Below, piece by piece: positions 8,298 through 18,100 of a stretch of 64,000 nucleotides of DNA. Source of the DNA: JACCXJ01 sp050740695. Lineage in GTDB: Bacteria > Pseudomonadota > Gammaproteobacteria > JACCXJ01. How positions within the stretch are numbered: position 1 is the stretch's first letter; the number at the start of each line of letters is the position of its first letter. Made by a program: the position numbers and the translations under genes. Below the pieces are notes generated by a model that was given only the letters and a program-made list of their open reading frames with translations, was not told the origin of the DNA and did no database searches. Location: contig JBOIDR010000003.1 in NCBI GenBank assembly GCA_050740695.1, positions 1 to 64,000 on the forward strand, given 5' to 3'.

Positions 8298-9097
8298 GGG
8301 TCCTCGGGCAGGCGAAAGTTGGTGATCAGGAAAACCCGCTCAGCGGGTGTGATCATGTTAGAATTCACTAGGGCAGTCAAGGCGTCGTCGTGCCCCATCT
8401 CGATGTTGCGGTGGATCCGCTCCCGGCTGAAATCGAGCGTTCCGCCAAGGGGCGCGGACGGCTCGATCTCAAGCAAACGAAGCTTGTGTTGCCTCGGGAC
8501 GAAGATGCGCCGGCCTTCGGCGGCCAATTGCCCGCGCAACGCGGGGTCTTGAATCGCTTGGTTCAAGTAATTGCCAAAAAGTGTCTGGAGATCGTTCGAG
8601 GGATCGACCTCGCGGTTGATGCGGTGCCAGGCAGTGACGATCCGTCCCATGTGGACATTGTCGTAAACGTCATAGGTACGGAGCAGGATCGAGACGGGGT
8701 CGCGCTCAAGCCTGTCGGCGACGACTCGGGCCGGCGAGAGCTTGATGCAATAGGTGTCTCCGGGCTGGCCCAGCATAACAACGAGGCCGGGGGCGGTGCC
8801 CGTACTGAGCAATTCCGGCACTTGGTCCGCATCAAGCTTGCGCGAGACTCGCTAACCGGCTATGTGATCGGGATAGACGAGCCTGTAGCGAGCTTCGACG
8901 ATAACCCGAAATTCCGGCTGGTCGACATATTCACGATCTCCTGTTCCTCCAAGCGCACGCCGTAAGCCCGGTCTGGCTTTCCCGCTGGCGCCGGCTGAAC
9001 CGCTTCGTGCATCGTCCTTGATGGTGTTACTCTTCGTGAAAGTAACAGTAACCTGGGATTGCCCAGGCGACCCAAACCCAAGTAATTGATCGACCAA
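8294..9097 (-). pseudogene. Unknown protein with an internal amber stop
   Basis: One frame runs from about 9097 to 8294, interrupted by a single TAG at 8852-8854 (CTA on the plus strand). Protein-like sequence flanks the stop: RVIVEARYRLVYPDHIAG before it, and RVSRKLDADQVPELL with GLVVMLGQPGDTYCIKLSP after it. The downstream part alone could start at GTG 8821 and make 175 residues. Near 8935 another frame (AYGVRLEEQEIV) looks better, so a second lesion is possible. The stop overlaps the exonuclease start as ATGA, so the two were one operon. No family is recognised and the 5' limit is uncertain. Confidence 0.6.
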
Positions 9098-9134
9098 GGA
9101 TCCGGGTGACGGTCAGTGTGAGTTATTTTGCCCA

Positions 9135-9485
9135 ATGACCCTCCGCTGGCACAACCCCACCAACGGCCGCCGCTACCAGGCCATCCTCGGCCGAGACCTC
9201 TTCGGCGACTGGGTGCTGTGGCGGGGGTGGTGTGGGGCGGGCGGGAAGGGGGGCGGGGAGATGCGCCAGGCCCTACACGATACGGCGGTCGTCCCCGCGA
9301 TCCGGCGGCTCTGCCGGCGGCGCGAGGTCCGCGGGTACCTCCCGGTCGGCGAGCCCGTCTTTTCCCGACTCGGCCTCTGGCGCGCGACGCCGGAAGAAGT
9401 GGCGCAGGTAGACGCGGCGACCCGCCGGGCCATGGACGCCCTCGTGGAGTTCGAGGCGGGCGATGCGGCCGGCCAGAACGCGTGA
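9135..9485 (+). CDS. WGR-like small protein
   Basis: The protein has 116 residues. The N-terminus, RWHNPTNGRRYQAILGRDLF and then GDWVLWRGWCGAGGKGGG, resembles the WGR fold found in some DNA-associated proteins. The remainder (EEVAQVDAATRRAMDALVEF) is helical. It lies just left of the phage genes and may be the first gene of the element or a host accessory gene. The function is unknown. Confidence 0.6.
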   Translation: MTLRWHNPTNGRRYQAILGRDLFGDWVLWRGWCGAGGKGGGEMRQALHDTAVVPAIRRLCRRREVRGYLPVGEPVFSRLGLWRATPEEVAQVDAATRRAMDALVEFEAGDAAGQNA

Positions 9486-9637
9486 CTGGATCATGGATAC
9501 CTCTGGCGGAAACGGTCCGCTCGCGGAGCGCGAGCTTACAGCGCCTCCGCAGCTCCTGCTACCTCTGCTTGACACCTCTGCTTGACACCCCTGCTAGGCG
9601 CGACGTCGAGAGTCACCCTAGACGTGTAGTCGTTCTT

Positions 9638-9664
9638 GTAGGGGCGCCCCTTGTGGGCGCCCCT
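9638..9664. repeat. Dispersed palindromic repeat, G-G-G-G-C-G-C-C-C type
   Basis: The sequence GTAGGGGCGCCCCTTGTGGG continues into GCGCCCCT, giving self-complementary arms around TTGT. Related copies lie at 17141-17177, 38081-38144 and 41742-41842, with a fragment near 3975. This copy is intergenic. Just upstream (9551-9598) lies a short tandem repeat of TCTGCTTGACACC. Confidence 0.7.
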
Positions 9665-9810
9665 GGGCGGCTTGCAGAAAGCTTCACCCCCGGTGAACGG
9701 ACAGTTAGGTAGCGAGAGAATGGTGAAAGGCAAGGGGAAAGACGTGAACCGCCCCAGTGAATTTAACGGTCGCTGTACTACCTTTCTATCCCCGGAGGAA
9801 ACCAGGGCTT

Positions 9811-9993
9811 ATGAAAGTTGAAAGAGACGAGGAGTGCCGTCTGCCGATGATCCCGCCGTGGGCGCTCAAGGCCGGAGTCGAAAACTTGCGGCCGGCCGAC
9901 TGCGTAGAGCTCGCCGACTACATGATTGCTCGGTGGCAGGAGTTCCGGGCGAAGTTGGGCTGCGGGAACCTTACCTCGTGCCCACCAGCGTGA
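9811..9993 (+). CDS. Small hypothetical protein
   Basis: The product has 60 residues and begins MKVERDEECRLPMIPPWALK, followed by a helical segment DCVELADYMIARWQEF. The ATG at 9811 is chosen because a GGAGG lies about 12 bases upstream. A start at 9757 would add an unlikely hydrophobic leader. No family is recognised. Confidence 0.45.
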   Translation: MKVERDEECRLPMIPPWALKAGVENLRPADCVELADYMIARWQEFRAKLGCGNLTSCPPA

Positions 9994-10189
9994 ACGTGAT
10001 GTCCGCGAGCGTGGCGTCCGGCGTGCCCGGCGACGACGAGTTAGCCCGGCGCCCGGACACTTAGCCGGAGTCACCGCGCTCAAGGCCGATGCTCAAGTAG
10101 AGGGGGATTGACGGCGGTCGAGTCTCTGGATGGCCCGAACCCTGCCTGCGGCTAAACCCGTGTCGGCACAACGCGATACACCGGTACAC

Positions 10190-10244
10190 CCCCCTCCTAG
10201 CCTCCCTGCCCTCCTCCTTAACGAAGGGGCAGGTTAGGAGGGGG
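10190..10244. repeat. Long imperfect inverted repeat
   Basis: The left arm CCCCCTCCTAGCCTCCCTGCC pairs with the right arm GGGGCAGGTTAGGAGGGGG around a loop of about 14 bases. The arms are related to the palindromic elements found inside phage genes. It lies in the 285-bp gap before the zinc-finger gene, where nothing else is recognised. Confidence 0.65.
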
Positions 10245-10278
10245 TAAAAGCCACGCCAATTTCCCCGGAGCCCCCTCC

Positions 10279-11004
10279 ATGTCCCTCGAGATCCTTGCCA
10301 TCACGGCCACCAAGACGAGCCGGCTCGACGGCGCCGGCGGCGGCCGCGATACCCTGCGACCGGAGGACGTCGCCCTGGCCTTGGCTGGCCTTTCGGAGCG
10401 GGTGTTCCTCTATGGGCTCTACACGGTCGTGAACGATCGGTCGGTCCAGGCCCGGTTGGTGTACTACGCCCACCTGGAGGTCGTGGACCTGGCAATCGCG
10501 CGGGGATGGCGGCCGCCAAAGGGCTCGGTGTTTCGGAAGATGGCGATCCTCGCGCTCTGCGAGGTACAGGGGGTGAGCTGCGGCACCTGCGAGAGAAGAA
10601 GGACGATCTCAGACGAGAACGGGGTCGCCGTGGCTTGTCCGGCGTGCGGCGGCAGCGGCTTACGCCGCTTCACGGCACGCGAGCGAGAGGAAGCGCTCGG
10701 GGTGAGCGGGGGCAGATGGCTCGCCCGGTACGAGCGCGCCTACCGACGGATCAGCGGCTGGCAGACCACCCTCGAGGACCATCTGCGGCGGCGCTTGCGT
10801 CCCTATGATTTCATCGAGTCGGCGCAGCTTTCAGGCCCACAGCGAGGACCATCTGCGGCGGCCGAATCGCCTTACTGTCCTCCCCTGCCCAACCCCCTGC
10901 CTTCCTCCCCGGCTCCGCGCAGGGGAGGGGGGCAGGAAGGGAGTTGGATAGATTCGGGGGAGGATTGGGTGGGGGCCCCGCCGCCGCTCGCGGTGGCGGT
11001 CTAG
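10279..11004 (+). CDS. Zinc-finger phage protein, possible Q-like late antiterminator
   Basis: The protein has 241 residues. The centre has CGTC and, 22 residues later, CPACGGSGLRRF, a four-cysteine zinc-binding arrangement like that of phage Q-type antiterminators and DnaJ-like fingers. A helix-turn-helix-like start follows (FTAREREEALGVSGGRWLAR). The last 50 or so residues come from a palindromic repeat element read in frame (PNPLPSSPAPRRGGG and onward), so they were probably acquired late. The gene sits beyond the 3' end of the late block and on the opposite strand, an unusual place for Q. The identity is a suggestion only. Confidence 0.5.
   Translation: MSLEILAITATKTSRLDGAGGGRDTLRPEDVALALAGLSERVFLYGLYTVVNDRSVQARLVYYAHLEVVDLAIARGWRPPKGSVFRKMAILALCEVQGVSCGTCERRRTISDENGVAVACPACGGSGLRRFTAREREEALGVSGGRWLARYERAYRRISGWQTTLEDHLRRRLRPYDFIESAQLSGPQRGPSAAAESPYCPPLPNPLPSSPAPRRGGGQEGSWIDSGEDWVGAPPPLAVAV
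10876..10977. repeat. Palindromic repeat element, long type (copy 1)
   Basis: An element of about 100 bp starts with CTCCCCTGCCCAACCCCCTG, has a central inverted repeat around GCTCCGCGCAGGGGAGGGG and ends with GGAGGATTGGGTGGGGGC. It is read in frame as the C-terminus of the zinc-finger protein. Close copies lie at 27751-27850, 27953-28053 and 60217-60298. Confidence 0.85.
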
Positions 11005-11449
11005 CTCGTCGCCGCCCCGGGCCGCTTTGGAGTTCTGCTAGGCCAAAGTCACTCGCTGCTGGCTTTCCACTCGCTGTCGGCCTTCGATGCCGCGCAAATA
11101 GAGCACGTCGTCGGTTGGTTGAAGTGACACCCCTTGAATCTCCAAATAACACATTGGGGTGCCTCCCCACAGGAACCCGATATCCAGACCACCAGGGTGA
11201 CTAGAGTTTCTGATCTCCAGTGCGTCGAACCGCATGAAAACCTCGTCGTCCTCTAAGACGAACGGGTTCGTGTCGTACCTCATCGGTAAGTAGGCCTCGC
11301 CCCCGGGCGTGATGGTCAATAAAAGTGCCTCGCGCCCCTCGGTCGTGAGCTCCCCTCTATGCACCGGGTGGCATGTGAACTCGAAGGTGCAACGCACCGC
11401 CTCCCCACAGGAACCCAATATCGTGGCGGTCTAGCTCGTCGCCGCCCCG
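10993..11449. repeat. 27-bp direct repeats bounding a 430-bp insertion
   Basis: The segment 10993-11019 is repeated exactly at 11423-11449. The repeated bases contain the last codons and TAG of the HU-like gene on the minus strand and the stop of the zinc-finger gene on the plus strand, which overlap as CTAG. The two genes were therefore once adjacent and converging. The 430 bp between the repeats arrived later by insertion or duplication. Inside, GCCTCCCCACAGGAACCC also occurs twice (about 11160 and 11399). Confidence 0.8.
11038..11418 (-). CDS. Hypothetical protein within the 430-bp insertion
   Basis: The frame encodes 126 residues. The centre reads GEAYLPMRYDTNPFVLEDDE and FMRFDALEIRNS, with a beta-rich look like phage structural proteins. 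A short sequence that includes GFLWGG is encoded near its C-terminus and is present again, out of frame, at its N-terminus. The ORF may be a fragment of a larger gene carried in by the insertion. There is no recognised family. Confidence 0.4.
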   Translation of the reverse strand: MGSCGEAVRCTFEFTCHPVHRGELTTEGREALLLTITPGGEAYLPMRYDTNPFVLEDDEVFMRFDALEIRNSSHPGGLDIGFLWGGTPMCYLEIQGVSLQPTDDVLYLRGIEGRQRVESQQRVTLA

Positions 11450-11994
11450 ATCTGGTCGCGGAACTTCTTGAGCACTTTCGCGCGCACGGTGATGCGCGCC
11501 GGCTTCGCGGGGTAAGTCATGGGCTCCCTGGTGGCCGGATTCCAGCCCTGCCGAGGTTTGGTCGCGGGCTTCGCGTAGCGCCTCAAGCTCACATTCAGCT
11601 CCGGTATCGTCACCTGCCCCGAGCCGCGCGGTCTCAAATGCCGCCGCACTTGCTTCCCGAGACTCTGTAGGACGGTACGGACGACGGTCTGTGGCTGGCG
11701 CGTCTCCCTGGCCATCGCCTCGACGATCTCTTTCCCGTTTCGCGGGCGCCGGATCGCGCTCTCCTGCTCCTCGCCTTGGGCCGGGGGCTCGGTCAAGCGT
11801 TTCCCGGTCGAACGGCGCGCGGGTTTGGTCTGCGGTCTGGCCCGCGCCTTGGTCTGAGGCTTGGTGGTCCGCTTGGCGGCGGTCTTCGCCGGCGCTCGCG
11901 CCGCGCTCCTCCGCGCGGGTCTTGCCACGGTCGCCCTGGCCTTCGTTTGTGGCCTGCCGGGTTTTGATGCCCTGCCCACCTTCGATTTCTTCAT
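11431..11994 (-). CDS. HU/IHF-family DNA-binding protein with a histone-H1-like tail
   Basis: The protein has 187 residues. Residues 1-75 are a Lys/Arg/Ala/Pro-rich tail with repeats such as KPQTKARARPQTK, like bacterial H1-like proteins. Residues about 85-187 match the HU/IHF core: NGKEIVEAMARETRQPQTVV, a GSGQVTIPELNVSLRRYA segment, and the family ending NPATREPMTYPAKPARITVR with VLKKFRDQI. It should bind and bend or compact DNA. It is the last gene of the minus-strand late block, 110 bp after the giant gene. Its stop codon overlaps the ancestral stop of the zinc-finger gene. Confidence 0.85.
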   Translation of the reverse strand: MKKSKVGRASKPGRPQTKARATVARPARRSAARAPAKTAAKRTTKPQTKARARPQTKPARRSTGKRLTEPPAQGEEQESAIRRPRNGKEIVEAMARETRQPQTVVRTVLQSLGKQVRRHLRPRGSGQVTIPELNVSLRRYAKPATKPRQGWNPATREPMTYPAKPARITVRAKVLKKFRDQIGAATS

Positions 11995-12104
11995 GCTTTA
12001 CGCTCCCGCTGGGGTGTAGTCGGGGCGCGAATTATAGTATGGCCCTCGGCACACCCCCACCTCTCTCCCCATGACGCTCCTAATGGAGGGGGACGTGATG
12101 CTTT

Positions 12105-15100
12105 TTAGGGAGGTACAGGGACGAACTGCACCCGCTCCGGAAGCCGAGAAAGCCTTTGATCGACGATGATCCCGCCCTCTGCGCGCCGCGAATAATTCCG
12201 GCGTTGTTGAGTAGAGGCCAGTAGCGTGGCCGGCGTGATCCGCGCCCTCGGGTTCTCGCGCAGGATAGGGGATACGTTGAAGCGCCGGATCGCGTCCATC
12301 GCCTCCCGCACGCCTTCCTGATCCCCCGTGCGCCGCGCGAGCCACCAGCGATTGATCAGGTTCTCGCGCCGATTGAGGATGCGCCGCTCGATGTCTTTTA
12401 GGGCTCGGTTGGCGTCGTACTTCTGGGCGAGCTCGGCGGGGGAGAAGCCTGCGCCTTGCCACAAGAGGTTCCACGTCGAGACATCCTCCATCACCGGATC
12501 ACCGCGCAAGCTCTGCACGCCATCGCCGGCGTAGCGCAGCATGCGCAGCCCGTCGCGGATGGGGCCCGGCGTCATCGACTCGAGCGCGCGCGCCGTGTGT
12601 CCCTCCTGGAACATCTCGTATCCGGTACCTGCCTTGAGCGCGATCCCCCCGAGCGGCCCGAGGAGCTGCTCGGTCCAGTATTCCACGAGCCCCCGGCCTT
12701 CGAGCGTCCTGTCCGGCTCCCGGAACCACAGATCGGACAGCCCCACGCGCGGAGAGATCCCGAGCCCAGTGATTGATTCGACCGGCCCCTTGGCTATGGC
12801 CTGCCCCCAGCCCGGCCCGAAGGCCTCTGCCAGGAAGTTGCGGAACTCGGTCTCGAAGTCGTAGGGCTCGTCCTCGTCGTCGAATAGCGCGTTCATCACC
12901 ATCGCGAGGGTGCCCATGAGCGGCATGCCGAGGGCCCCGGCGAAGAGCGCGTGCATGCCGAGGAGGCCGGTGAGGCGCTTGCGGGCTTCGCTTCGGATCT
13001 GCGGCGACATGCCCTTCATCGACTGATGCGCGCTGCGCGCCAGCAAGTACGTCATGTGCTGGCTGAACTGCTTGAACATCCATAAGACGCGCGCGACGTC
13101 GCCCTGGATGAAGCGGGCCTTGTTCGAGTTGGAATAGTCGAAATGCGACTCCCAGGTGAGCGCCTTGGCCTGCTCGTAGGCGGCCTCGAAGCCGAGGCCT
13201 TCGGCCCGGCCGAGCCGGAAGGCGGCGAGCGCCGTGACCTCGCGATTCATGCGCTCGGCGCGGTGGAATAGATAGCTTGCCGCGCGCATGATCTTCGCCG
13301 CCCGCCCGCTGTAGATCCCCGAGGGGGTCTCGGACATCCCGGCGAGATCATGGGATTGGGTCTTGTCGATCAGCCCGTCCGCGAGGAACCGACGAAACGC
13401 GGCCAGCTCCTCGCCCTGGAGCGCCGCCTCGACTGTGAAGCCGCCCTTGAAGTAGTCGGCCGCGGCGCGGCTCAGGGCCGCGGCCGCCTTGCCCCAACCA
13501 TGGCGCGTGGCGAGGAGCGGATAGGCCACGAGCGGGGTCTGACTGGTGTTCACGAGCGCCGCCGCCGGCGCCGTGAGATACCACAGGAAGCCGACGCTGC
13601 CGGCGACGTTGGCCCAGGTCGCGGTGGTGGGGTTCTTGATCCACTCGTCACGCTTCTGCATCTCGTTGACGAGTTGGGCGGCGCGGTTCGGATCGGCGGC
13701 GTCGCTTACCTGCTTGCGCGCGGCCGCGAGCGCCTTCTCCATGGCCGTCTGCCGGCGGAGCCTGGCGAGTTGGCGGTTGCCGTGGAACATCTGCCTGGCG
13801 AAGCTGCGCAAGGCGTCCTTCGAGAATCCAGGCGTCTTCTGCCGGTGGATCCAGTTCTTTCTCGCGGACAGCTCGGGGAGGGTCTGGAGGTACATCTGAT
13901 AGATGTCGTCCTTGATCGCCGCGGCGCCCGGGGTGTTCCTCATGCCCTTGTCGAGGAGCTTGATGACGTTCGAAACGAAGCCCGCGCTCGCGCCTTGCTG
14001 TTCGAAGAGGGAATCCATCTTGTAACCGTGCGCGATCTGTTGGTAGCCGCCGCGCTGGAGCTCCTCAAGAAGCGCCTTCTGCTGGTGGGTGGATTCGCGC
14101 AAGTGGAATTCCCGCTCGCCGTGCGGGTTGGTCGCCGCCACCCAGTAGTCGCCGAAGCGCGTGAGCGGGAAGTAGGGTGCGGAGAGTCGCGCGGTCTCGA
14201 AGCGGGCCCGGATGTCGGCGATGAGCCTGGCCTTCCAGCGCTCGTCGGCCTCGGCATCGCGGATCCGCTGGATGAGGGCCTCCTCGCGCTCGTCGAAGCG
14301 CTTCTTATATAGATCGCGCATCTTGGCGTAGACCACCTTCGCTTCCTGCGACAGCGCCCAGTAGCGCCGGGCCAGTCCGGGATGGGCGGCCTTCCTGACC
14401 TTCTCGTTTCCGAGGCGCGTCAGGATCTGGTCGATCCGCGCCTGCAGCACGTCGGCCTCTCCGGACCGGCCGCGCATGCGGCGCCTGAGGCTCGCCATCT
14501 CCTCGAAGGCCTCCTGCCGGTTGATGCTCGCCCGGAACCGATCGGCGGGATCGACCCCGGCCAGGGTGGCCGAGTGCATGAGATCGAAGAGCTGATCGGC
14601 CTCCTTGCGGTTGGCCCGCACATAGGCCGCGGCTGCCTCGGCGACCTCGTGCGCCTGGTCGTCGAACTGGCTGCGATCGGCGTCCATGGCCTGCACGGCG
14701 CGGTCGTAGTCGGCGAGCGCCGGCACCATGCCTTGCCCGATGTCCACGAGCTGCCGGCGGGTGAAGAGCCCGAGCCACGCCGGCCGCCAGTCCTCGAGCA
14801 CCTTGCTCTTGATCCCATCCCAGCCGTGGCGCGTCGCGCGCATCGCGTCGCCGATCCGATCGACCGCCGCGGCGCTGCCCTCGGGAGTGCCCGGATCGGG
14901 CGGGGTGCCTTCGGGCGGGGTGCCGCGGGAATAGAGCGGCCCCTGGTCTTTGACCGGGCCGCCGTCCGCCGCTATAGTGGAGGAAGAACCCGCCGCAGGC
15001 TGGAGTGACTCGTCAGAGCTAACGCTTTGGCGCTCCCCAGAGATACCGGCGGGTTCGTCTTTTTCTGCGATCGCCACATGATCGTAGAATCGTTTGCCGT

Positions 15101-18100
15101 CCAGGTGCTCGCGCACCACGATGAGAACGCGGTAGCTTTGGCCATCAATCGCGGCGTCTGCTTGGTACTCATGTACGGCCTTGATGTTGCGGCGCCCCTC
15201 CCTATCGGGCTCGGTTTTCGTGTGCCGAGAATTCGAGACCAGCTCCGGTAGCACATTGACGGTCTTTAGCGTTGCTTCATCACGGGCGCCTGCGATGGTG
15301 TGTTTCACCCCTTGCCAAGGGATGATGACTTGTTCCTTTGTCGCGCGCACGACCTCGATCTTCGGGCGAAAGACGTACTCCCTCTGCGCGTAATCGCGCA
15401 CCTTTCGCCGAAGGTCTTCCAGGTCCGAGTAATGGCCGAATACATCGCCACCCACGGGCACGCGACTGTAGCGGATGTCGGGGTTGGTGGCATCGAAGGC
15501 GCCGCTATTGTCCGTGGCCGACTTGATCTGGTTCGATTCGAACGCCACCCAGGCACCGTCGTGGGCGAGGTAGCCGTCGTAGCCCATGGACTTGACCGCG
15601 TTGGTCAGCCGCAAGCGGATGTCAATGTTCCCGAGCCCCCGATCGGCTCGGCTGTCGCGCGAGTCGTTGCCTGGGATCCGATCGGCGAAGGCCCAGTCGG
15701 TGTACTCGTAGATCAGGTCATACCAGGTATAAGGTCCCCTGTATTGCCTTCCTTGAGTGACACTACTGTGTAATTTGGCAATGTCTTTACTGGAGATGAT
15801 CCGAAGATCGGCCGTTAGCTTGATCCCAAGCCTCTGGGCTTCAAAACCGAGGTCCTTGGTAAGGTTCCCGTCCATCATGAGAATGACGGTGCGGAACTGC
15901 TCCAGTGTTATTGGATCCTTACGGTCTCTCCCCGCGTAGAGCGGGTTTTTGATGGACAGGTAGGCATCGACGCGGTTTGGCCCATAGCTTTCCTGGGCGT
16001 GCTCTGAAAACCAATGGCCTAATAAGCCCCACTCCAGAACCTTGCGCGGGGTAACGCCGGCCCGCTGCTGGTCGGCCACGTTGCTAAATATCCCGCCCGG
16101 AATGTCACCGTGATGGACCAACCGGAGCGGTCTCCCTTTCTCATCGACCACTTTGCTCCCCCCGAACCACCGCTTGAACTCGGGGGTCTGCGTCTGATCC
16201 TGCGCCCGCGCGAAGAGCGGCAGCCCCCGCATGGCCGAAGCGCGCAGCTCGGGGCTAATGTCGAAGCCGGGTTGGGCGCGCACGAAGTCGAGCACCTCGC
16301 CCTTCGTCACCGGGCCCGGCCGGAGGTCGAGCCATTCCTGCACCCCCGACCACTCCAACTCGTCGCCCTTGAACTTGCCGGCCTTGGCCCAGCCCGCGAG
16401 CAACATCTTCCACTGCCCGGCCGGGGCCTTCCCCGGCGCCTTGGCGTCGATGAACTTGGCCATCTCGGAATACCAGAGCGGCGAGCCCGAGTAGGCCGGG
16501 GCACCGCCCTTTTCCCTCCCCTGCCTTGCGGGGGAGGGTAGGGTGGGGGCCCGCGCGGCGTGCTTCGCCGCGGCTCGCGCGAGCGCTACCACGTCCTCGG
16601 GCCGGATCTTCTTGATGAGCCCCTTGCGGAAGAGGAACGCCCGGATGGCGGCGAGGATGCGCTTGACGAGGGGCAGCTCGGGGTGCTTCTCGACCAGGTA
16701 GGCGAGCAGCTCGTCGTCCATCGCGGCCTCCCGCGTGCCCTTCGGGATCGCCTTCCGGGCGGCGAGCACCGCGGGATCGCCGGCCGCCTCCATGCGCTTC
16801 ACCTCTGCGATGATGTCCTGATACTTCTCGCTCCCGACCATGCGCTCGAGGCCGAAGTGAACCCCCAGCTCGTGGAGGAACACACCCGGCGCGTCCGCGG
16901 CCGAGAGATTGTCCGCGACCATCCAGGTGATATCCGTCTTGGGATCGTAGACGCCCCGGATCCCGCCCTTTCCGTCGTTCAGGCGCGGGGGCAACTCGGA
17001 CTCGTGCTGCACGATGCGCAGCGTCTTCGACTCGAAGAGCCGGCCGACACCGGCGCCGAACCGGCCGGTGAGGACATCGAGGACCCCGACAGAAACAGAA
17101 AGCCCGGCGGGGCCGGGCTTCTGGTTTCTCTGTTGTGATTGCGCCCCTCGTGGGCGCCCGTCCAAGGGCGGGCCTACCTCGGCCGCGAAGTCGCCCTCCC
17201 GCCTGACGATGAAATCCGACTCCGGTATACCCTGAGATATGTAGGGCGGGCGCTCGCGCAGCTCTTCTGCGCTGAGGTTCGCGCGAGCCTGGACATCCCG
17301 CGCCTCGACCTCGCCCATCAGGCGAGCATAGGCAGAGATCACGGCTTCACGGTTGCTGACATCGATCCCCATCGTCGCGGCGGCCGAGATAAAGGCTGCG
17401 TCTTCGGGCGATCCGCCGCGTGCAAAGCCCTCCATGTACTGAACCAAGTGCTGCAACTCGTGCAGCAGCGTCGATAGGATCTGCCGCGGTAAGCGTGTGG
17501 CGTTCAGATGAATGACATTGCGCGATGGGTCATACCCGCCTCCCACGTCGGCGGGGAGATGCTTGCGCCACACGATGCGGACATCGGCGAGCTGCGGGTA
17601 GTTCTCGAAGAGCGTCTTGTGATCGAGCGCCTCCCCGACCGTCTTGGCTTGCTGATACTCAAGGCCATGTCGTAGCGTGGCCTCGGCGTCCGAGATCTCG
17701 AAGCGCCACTTGCCATCCCTCGGCTTGAACCAGCCCGTGGTCTTGCGGATCGCCTCCATCGGGATCCCCTGCTCGGCGGAGGCGCGCGCCGCGGCGAGGG
17801 CGTGACGGGGAACCTTGGCGGCCCGCTCGCCGAGGTAGGAGTAGCGCCGCCCGTCCTCGGGCGCAAAGGGCTGGCCGTCGGAGTCGCGGACGGCGCCTCG
17901 CAGGAGATCGGGTATACTTACTCTTGCGGCTAACGGGCCGGTGGCAGTACGGGTGCTTTGCGCATCTTGAGGGCTTTGGTCCTCTCCCACCAATTGGACG
18001 TTGGCCGTTTCTATTTCAGTGAGGGACTGGTCGTAGAACTTTTTGCCAAGCGTCGTTTCCTTGACCGTCAGCTTGACTCGATAGAGCGACTTCCCTACTC

